Source: Pseudoduganella violaceinigra DSM 15887
GTDB lineage: Bacteria > Pseudomonadota > Gammaproteobacteria > Burkholderiales > Burkholderiaceae_D
NCBI RefSeq assembly: GCF_000425385.1
Contig: NZ_KE384359.1
Location: 113,406 to 177,405 of the forward strand
Reading direction: 5' to 3'
Length of the DNA stretch: 64,000 bases
Made by a program: the position numbers and the translations under genes. Position 1 is the first letter of the stretch, and every line of letters starts with the position of its first letter. The notes beneath the pieces are model-generated. The model was not told the origin of the DNA. It did no database searches and saw only the letters and a program-made list of their open reading frames with translations. Shown here piece by piece: positions 59,072 to 64,000 of the stretch.

Positions 59072-59112
59072 GGCATAATTGACGGCCCTGGTCAATTTTC
59101 GCGAGCGATAAA

Positions 59113-60537
59113 TTGTCCCCCTTTGCGGAAGCCGTACAGAGTTATTGCGAGCTGTCGCCGATTCGCGTCTGGCGGCATGGCAGCACTGCGCAACGGCGCG
59201 CCATCTTCGGCGGCTGGCTGCTGTTGCTCCTGCTTTGCGTGGGCCTGGGCGTGGCGACCGTCGAATGGAGCTGGTCCGGGATGCCCGTCGACATGGGCGG
59301 CGTCACCGCCTATATCACCCTGTATCCGCCGCTGCCCATCTGCCTGTTGCTGACGCTGACCCTGGGCTGGTGGTGGGGCGCCATCCCGGCCTATTGTTCG
59401 ACCCTGGTGCTGGCGCTGTACGCCGGCATGCCCCTGCCATGGGCCCTGCTGTTCGCCTGCGCCGATCCGCTGGGCTTGGGCATCATGGCGATCGGCTACC
59501 GTGGCATGGTCATGCGGCGCGACCTGCGCCAGCTCTCTGCGCTGCTGTACTTCGTCCAGCTATGTTTCGTGGCCAGCATCTTCAGCTCGGCCGGCGCCTT
59601 GATCTGGAGCTATACCAACCACGTGGCGCCGGGCGCGCAGCTGCCGGACTGGCAGGGCTGGTGGCTGGGTTCCTTCCTGCAAAGCGCGCTGATGGGCGGC
59701 CCGGCGCTGGCACTGCTCTGGCCGCGCGTTCACCTGTGGCAGCTGCAGCACCAGACGCTGATGCGCAAGCGGCGCGGCGGCTCGCGCCGTTCGGTGCTGC
59801 GCATGCTGGCGACCGTGGCGGCGGGTGTGCTGCTGTACGGCTTTGTCACGATCCGGCTGGCGGAAGCCGACGCCAGCGCCGCGCCCGACGTGTTCCGCCA
59901 GACGGTGTGGATCTTCTATTGGGTGTTCGCAACGATCATCCTCTTCAGCGCCTTCTTCGGCTACCAGCTGTTTTCGCACTGGCAGGAGTCGACCGACGGC
60001 CTGCTGAACGAGATGCAGCGCATGAATATCGACCTGGAGCGCCTGGCCACGACCGACGCCCTGACCGGCTTGCTGAACCGCCGCGCCGCCGACCGCCACC
60101 TGGACGCGGAATGGCACCGCGCGCGCCGTACCGGCCATACGTCGGCCCTGGTGCTGCTCGATATCGACCATTTCAAACAGGTCAACGACCGATACGGCCA
60201 TCCCGGCGGCGACGCGGCCTTGCGCATGCTGGCCAGTTGCATCCGTTCCGTGATGCGTGAAGTGGACTTGTCGGCGCGCTATGGCGGCGAGGAATTCCTG
60301 ATCGTGCTGCCGGAGACCGCGCGCGAGGGCGCCTACGTATTCGCCGAGCGCCTGCGCGAGCGCGTGGCGGCGACCGATATCTGCCATGAGGGGCATGTTT
60401 TCCGCTGCCATATCAGTCTTGGCATCGCCATCAGCGACAAATACGAGGCGAGCTATGAATCGTGGGTACGGCGCGCCGACCAGGCGCTGTACCGCGCCAA
60501 GCAGGGCGGCCGCAACCAGGTGGTCATGGGCGTTTAG
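59113..60537 (+). CDS. Membrane diguanylate cyclase (MASE1-like sensor plus GGDEF)
   Basis: 474 aa; TTG start, weak upstream site. About eight hydrophobic segments in residues 35-290 form a MASE1-like integral sensor, followed by a GGDEF domain from about residue 315. The active site is GGEEF (391-395), with an inhibitory I-site RxxD (REVD) 5 residues before it. It therefore should make c-di-GMP with product feedback. The 3' end overlaps the convergent CPBP gene by 14 bases. Confidence 0.94.
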   Translation: MSPFAEAVQSYCELSPIRVWRHGSTAQRRAIFGGWLLLLLLCVGLGVATVEWSWSGMPVDMGGVTAYITLYPPLPICLLLTLTLGWWWGAIPAYCSTLVLALYAGMPLPWALLFACADPLGLGIMAIGYRGMVMRRDLRQLSALLYFVQLCFVASIFSSAGALIWSYTNHVAPGAQLPDWQGWWLGSFLQSALMGGPALALLWPRVHLWQLQHQTLMRKRRGGSRRSVLRMLATVAAGVLLYGFVTIRLAEADASAAPDVFRQTVWIFYWVFATIILFSAFFGYQLFSHWQESTDGLLNEMQRMNIDLERLATTDALTGLLNRRAADRHLDAEWHRARRTGHTSALVLLDIDHFKQVNDRYGHPGGDAALRMLASCIRSVMREVDLSARYGGEEFLIVLPETAREGAYVFAERLRERVAATDICHEGHVFRCHISLGIAISDKYEASYESWVRRADQALYRAKQGGRNQVVMGV

Positions 60538-61360
60538 GGCGCAGGCGCAGCATCAGCGCCGCGGCGATGCCCCACACGACCAGCGTCGCCAGCGAGCCTT
60601 CCACGCCGTAGGCTCCGCCGCTCAGCCATTCGGGTCCGGACAGCTGCACATGCAGCCAGCCGCGCGCCGCGTGCCCGGAGACGGGAACGCCCAGCACCCC
60701 GTCGAACAGGTAATTCCATGCGAAGTGCACGCCGACCGGCAGCCACAGGCTGCGCGTGAGCATCCAGGCGGCGCACAGCGCCAGCCCGGCCACGCCCGTA
60801 TTCAGTACCGCCAGCGCGGTAACGTGCTGGTTCGGCAAATGGGCCAGGGCAAACAGCAGCACGTTGACCAGCAGGGAGGCGCGGGTGCCCCAGCGCGCCT
60901 CGACGATGCGGAACAGCAGCGCGCGGAACAGCAGTTCCTCCATCACCGCCACCATGGCCTGTTCGGACAGCGGCTTGAGGGCAGCGCTCCAGTGCGCGCC
61001 GGCAGCGATCGACAGCGCGCCCGCCGCCGCCAGCAGGCCGACCACCACGACGCTGATCGCGGCGCCGATGCCCAGGCCCTGCAGCAATGGGGACAGGACG
61101 CCCCCGAGCGCCGCTTCGCCGGCGGCGCGCTGTTCGAAACGGCGCACGTAAAAGCGGTAGCCGGCCAGGCACAGGATCGCCGCCAGCAGATGGTGCCAGA
61201 CGAGGCGGAATTCTTTCGGCACCAGGTTCTGGACCAGCATCATGGTCGCGAGGAAGGGAATAGCAATGCAGGCGATGCCGGCCAGGATACGGACCACGGG
61301 GTTGCGCGCCAGGCGCGCGCGGAAGGGCAGGGACAGCGGGGCATGGATGGCTTGTTGCAT
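60524..61360 (-). CDS. CPBP (Abi/CAAX) intramembrane glutamic protease
   Basis: 278 aa from ATG 61360 (AAGGAG 7 bases upstream). Multi-pass membrane protein with CPBP motifs MVAVMEELLFRALLFR (EExxxR), LLFALAHLPNQ and HFAWNYLFDGVLG. Bacterial members process membrane or bacteriocin-related proteins; the substrate here is unknown. It starts 4 bases after the marR stop, so the regulator and protease form one operon. Confidence 0.9.
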   Translation of the reverse strand: MQQAIHAPLSLPFRARLARNPVVRILAGIACIAIPFLATMMLVQNLVPKEFRLVWHHLLAAILCLAGYRFYVRRFEQRAAGEAALGGVLSPLLQGLGIGAAISVVVVGLLAAAGALSIAAGAHWSAALKPLSEQAMVAVMEELLFRALLFRIVEARWGTRASLLVNVLLFALAHLPNQHVTALAVLNTGVAGLALCAAWMLTRSLWLPVGVHFAWNYLFDGVLGVPVSGHAARGWLHVQLSGPEWLSGGAYGVEGSLATLVVWGIAAALMLRLRPKRP

Positions 61361-61364
61361 CGTT

Positions 61365-61820
61365 CTACTCCTTTGCGTTGCGAATACGTTCACTGAAGGG
61401 ACGCTGCTCCAGCGCCGCAATGGCGCTGGCCAGCGTGTCGGACAGCGGCTGGGGCAGATCGGCGTCGAGCGAGGCGGCGGCGGCGGCGGTGGCGCGCCAG
61501 CACGCCTGCAGCTGCGGCAGCAGGCGCTCGCCCTGTGCGCTCAGGCGCAGCAGCTTTTGCCGCGCATCGGTGGGGCTGGCCTGGGCCACCAGCCAGCCTT
61601 CCTTCAGCATCAGGGCGATGGTCTGGGTGGCCGCGGGCTGGGTGATGCCGGCGCTTTCGGCGATCTGGCTCACGCTGCACGACTGGCCCCCGGCCAGGGC
61701 GCGCATGACGGGGGTATAGCGGGGGCGGTAATCGAGGCCGGCTTCGGCGTACGCGGCCTGCACGGCCCCGTCCAGCAGTTCGATCAAATGGCGCAATTGG
61801 GTTCCGAGTCCTTGTTTCAT
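61365..61820 (-). CDS. MarR-family transcriptional regulator
   Basis: 151 aa winged-helix regulator. The recognition region runs SCSVSQIAESAGITQPAATQTIALMLKEGWL and the wing KLLRLSAQGERLLPQL. A perfect 16-base palindrome 20 bases upstream of its start is the probable operator, implying autoregulation and control of the downstream CPBP protease gene. Confidence 0.94.
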   Translation of the reverse strand: MKQGLGTQLRHLIELLDGAVQAAYAEAGLDYRPRYTPVMRALAGGQSCSVSQIAESAGITQPAATQTIALMLKEGWLVAQASPTDARQKLLRLSAQGERLLPQLQACWRATAAAAASLDADLPQPLSDTLASAIAALEQRPFSERIRNAKE

Positions 61821-61839
61821 GGCCCCATGCTAACATAAC

Positions 61840-61855
61840 ACATAAGCGCTTATGT
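61840..61855. promoter_or_regulatory. Palindromic operator upstream of marR
   Basis: ACATAAGCGCTTATGT is a perfect 16-base palindrome, 20 bases before the marR start codon, in an AT-rich promoter-like stretch. Its size and place fit a MarR dimer site. Confidence 0.7.
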
Positions 61856-61874
61856 ATTATTTTTGCGGCAATGG

Positions 61875-61900
61875 ACGGGGGGCCGGCCAGCTCCCCCCGT
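61875..61900. other. GC-rich hairpin at the end of the two-component operon
   Basis: 8-bp stem ACGGGGGG/CCCCCCGT with a 10-base loop, just after the response regulator stop on the minus strand. There is no T tract on either strand, so intrinsic termination would be weak. Confidence 0.45.
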
Positions 61901-61905
61901 CTAGA

Positions 61906-62493
61906 TCACTTCAGCAGGCCGGCCAGTTCGACCGCGGTCTTGACCTGCATCTTGTCGAAGATATGGGCGCGGTGCACTTCGACGGTGCGCATGGAGATGC
62001 CCAGTTCGTCCGCCACCACCTTGTTCATCTTGCCGGCCAGGATCAGGTCCAGCACTTCCCGTTCGCGGGTCGACAGGGTGGCCAGGCGCGCCTGCACGGC
62101 GGCCTTGCCGCTGGCCTGGCGCGAGGCGGCCAGGCCTTCCTGCACGCGGTCCATCAGCTGGTTGTCGTTGAAGGGCTTCTCGAAGAAGTCGAAGGCGCCG
62201 CGCTTGAGCGTGTCGACCGCCATCGGCACGTCGCCGTGGCCGGTCAGGAAGATGACGGGCAGGCGCGCGGTCAGCCCGCGCGCGGCCAGCTGGTCGAACA
62301 CCGCCACGCCGTTAATGTCGGGCATGCGCACGTCGAGCAGCACGCAATCGCCGTCCGGGTCGAAGGCCTCGCCTTGGGTGAAGGCGAGGAAGGCCGCCGC
62401 GCTGGCGTAGGCGGTAGCGGCGATGCCGCGCGAGGCGGCGAGCCAGGACAGGGCATCGCGCACCACGGCTTCATCGTCGACGATATGTAGCAT
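61906..62493 (-). CDS. FixJ/TtrR-family response regulator
   Basis: 195 aa. Receiver with DDE (residues 6-8 region, HIVDDEAVVRDALSWL), phospho-acceptor Asp in VLLDVRMPDINGV, Thr in LTGHGDVPMAV and Lys in FEKPF, then a LuxR-type HTH (LSTREREVLDLILAGKMNKVVADELGISMRTVEVHR). The HGDV/AV motif marks the FixJ subgroup. It lies 24 bases after the kinase gene and is its likely partner. Confidence 0.95.
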   Translation of the reverse strand: MLHIVDDEAVVRDALSWLAASRGIAATAYASAAAFLAFTQGEAFDPDGDCVLLDVRMPDINGVAVFDQLAARGLTARLPVIFLTGHGDVPMAVDTLKRGAFDFFEKPFNDNQLMDRVQEGLAASRQASGKAAVQARLATLSTREREVLDLILAGKMNKVVADELGISMRTVEVHRAHIFDKMQVKTAVELAGLLK

Positions 62494-62517
62494 TTCTGTA
62501 ATTCTCCGGGTACTTGC

Positions 62518-64000
62518 TCAACTATGGCCGCCGGCCACCGGCAGCGTAAAGGTGAATATGGTACCTCCTGGCGGGTGCGGATGGTGGGTCAATGTGCCGC
62601 CGTGGAATTCGATGGCCGTGCGGCAGATGTTCAGTCCCATGCCCATGCCTTCGGCCTTGGTCGAGAAAAACGGCGAAAACAGGCGCTCGGCGACGTCCTG
62701 CGAGATGCCGTGGCCGCAGTCGATCACCTGCACCACCACCATCGCCGCCAGCGGGTCCCGGTGCGCCACCACGCGCAGCACGCGCCGGGCCTGCGGCGTG
62801 TCGGCCATGGCTTCGATGCCGTTGCGCGTCAGGTTCAGCAGCACCTGCTCGACCAGCATGCGGTCGGCGCGCACCAGCGGCAGCGCGGCCGGGATCTCGA
62901 CCTGCAGCGAGACATGGTAGGCGCGCGCCTGCAGCTCGATCAGGGCCAGAATACTGTCCAGCATGGCCTGCAGCGCCACATCCTGGCGCTCCGATTCGCG
63001 CTTCTTCACGAATTCGTGCACGCTGCGGATGATCTGGCCGGCGCGCTGGGCCTGGGCGCTGGCCTGTTCCAGCGCCGGCTTCAGCGTCGCCGTGTCACCG
63101 CCGCGCGCCAGGATGTTCAGCGCCCCGGTCGTATAGCTGGAGATGGCGGCCAGCGGCTGGTTCAGTTCATGCGCCAGCATGGAGGCGATTTCGCCCATGG
63201 TGGCCAGGCGCGCGCTGGCCTGCAGCTTTTCCTGGTGCTGGCGGTTCATCTCCTCCATGCGCTTGCGGTCGGAAATATCGAGGATGGAGCCCATATAGCC
63301 GGTATGGCGGCCTTCCTTGTCGACCAGGGGCGCCTCGAACACCAGCACCGGGATGCGGGTGCCGTCAGGGCGCTGGAACGAGGTTTCGTACTCGGGGGTG
63401 ATGGAGCCGGCCAGCACACTGGCCAGGCGGTGCTGGTATTCCTGCATGGCGTCCGGCGCCCAGTAGGGCATGGGCGGCAGCCGCCCCACCAGTTCCTCCG
63501 CCGGATAGCCGACCATCTGGCAGAACGCCGGATTGACGTACGTGATGCGGCCTTCCAGGTCGCGCGCGCGCAAGCCGGTCACCAGCGAGTTTTCCATCGC
63601 CGTGCGGAAGGACATCTGCTGGCGCAGCTCGCCCTCGGTGGCCAGGCGGCGCGAAATATGGCCCCACAGTGCGAACAGGCTCCATAACAGGGCCAGCGAG
63701 AGCGCAATCACCGAGCCGACCAGCAGGTTGGGCAGCAGCTTCGGTTCGCTCTTCACGCTGTCGGTCATCAGGATGATGCTGGCGCCCGGCAGGTCGAGCG
63801 CGCGCTTATGCGTGTAGACGCCGTGGCCCGGGCCGGCGGCGCTGCGGCGCGCCAGCACCTTGTCGTCGCGGTCGAGCAGGCTGACCTGGTTATCCTGGGC
63901 AAACCACCAGGGCACCATCTCATCGAGCAGGCTGCCGAGCTGGAACGTCGCCACCAGGCTGCCCAGCCACTGGTTGCCGTGGTAGACGGGCACCAGCAAG
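62518..64000 (-). CDS. PAS-containing sensor histidine kinase (FixL/TtrS/DctB-like), 5' end outside the window
   Basis: 493 residues are visible and the frame stays open to the right edge, so the N-terminal part is missing. Seen are the end of a periplasmic sensor region, a transmembrane segment (LLVGSVIALSLALLWSLFALWG), a PAS domain with PAC (GRITYVNPAFCQMVGYPAEELVG, ISDRKRMEEMN), the H box GEIASMLAHELNQPLAAISSY and HATPase boxes LNLTRNGIEAMADT, DCGHGI and GMGMGLNICR. The signal is probably a small organic ligand or redox cue via PAS. Confidence 0.92.
   Translation of the reverse strand, partial: LLVPVYHGNQWLGSLVATFQLGSLLDEMVPWWFAQDNQVSLLDRDDKVLARRSAAGPGHGVYTHKRALDLPGASIILMTDSVKSEPKLLPNLLVGSVIALSLALLWSLFALWGHISRRLATEGELRQQMSFRTAMENSLVTGLRARDLEGRITYVNPAFCQMVGYPAEELVGRLPPMPYWAPDAMQEYQHRLASVLAGSITPEYETSFQRPDGTRIPVLVFEAPLVDKEGRHTGYMGSILDISDRKRMEEMNRQHQEKLQASARLATMGEIASMLAHELNQPLAAISSYTTGALNILARGGDTATLKPALEQASAQAQRAGQIIRSVHEFVKKRESERQDVALQAMLDSILALIELQARAYHVSLQVEIPAALPLVRADRMLVEQVLLNLTRNGIEAMADTPQARRVLRVVAHRDPLAAMVVVQVIDCGHGISQDVAERLFSPFFSTKAEGMGMGLNICRTAIEFHGGTLTHHPHPPGGTIFTFTLPVAGGHS

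Overview
The window is high-GC, densely packed bacterial chromosome. The gene content and order look like a beta-proteobacterium of the Oxalobacteraceae (Massilia, Duganella or Janthinobacterium type). The signs are a PilL/ChpA-type CheA hybrid, yqgE-ruvX-pyrR-pyrB with a degenerate pyrC, the blocks miaB-phoH-ybeY and corC-lnt-glyQ-glyS-gmhB-plsC, and mutL-miaA. This placement rests on recalled gene order, not on a database search. There is no rRNA, prophage, CRISPR array or complete insertion sequence. No gene-free stretch exceeds about 230 bases.

Layout. 1-2778 is the end of a chpA-like gene (5' end outside the window). 2843-4767 holds a DUF218 gene and a photolyase. 4952-9942 is a rightward cluster: yqgE, ruvX, pyrR, pyrB, a pseudo-dihydroorotase, an acyltransferase and a lipoprotein. 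9939-17028 carries apaH and envelope-sugar genes: rfbA, a wecA-like transferase, an H-NS-like gene, manB/algC, waaC and waaA. 17120-21342 has an amidohydrolase, a DesK/DesR-type two-component pair and a phosphodiester glycosidase. 21339-35033 is mostly a leftward housekeeping block (metallopeptidase, plsC, gmhB, glyS, glyQ, lnt, corC, ybeY, phoH, miaB). It is broken by an Rpn-type nuclease gene, a zntB-like transporter and a decayed lysR/lysE pair. 35126-44535 is accessory: an HTH protein, HDOD signalling genes, an orphan kinase, an unusual SDR with its LysR regulator, an alpha/beta hydrolase remnant, a ChaN lipoprotein, an aldehyde dehydrogenase and a thioredoxin-like protein.

44663-47047 is a tight four-gene lipoprotein operon (CsgG, PEGA-like, DUF4810, DUF799). 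An atypical desaturase follows, then two identical tRNA-Met genes that flank a secreted HExxH protein. 49393-59071 has miaA, mutL, a cyclophilin, DedA, a carbonic anhydrase, a mutarotase, amiC, tsaE and queG. The right end has a diguanylate cyclase, a CPBP protease with its MarR regulator, and a FixL/FixJ-like pair whose kinase runs off the window.

Themes. Pyrimidine synthesis appears to use a non-catalytic DHOase subunit beside ATCase. Lipid A/LPS core (waaA, waaC, gmhB, manB), lipoprotein maturation (lnt) and many lipoproteins point to envelope biogenesis. tRNA modification is well represented (miaA, miaB, tsaE, queG). The most notable structural signals are: six convergent gene pairs whose stop codons overlap by exactly 4 bases; a perfect FNR-type box before the Rpn gene; a -10 box placed so that mutL mRNA may be leaderless; a perfect 16-base palindrome before marR; an imperfect 110-base palindromic element at 53317-53426; and the CsgG-PEGA-DUF4810-DUF799 operon, the best candidate for an incompletely described envelope system.
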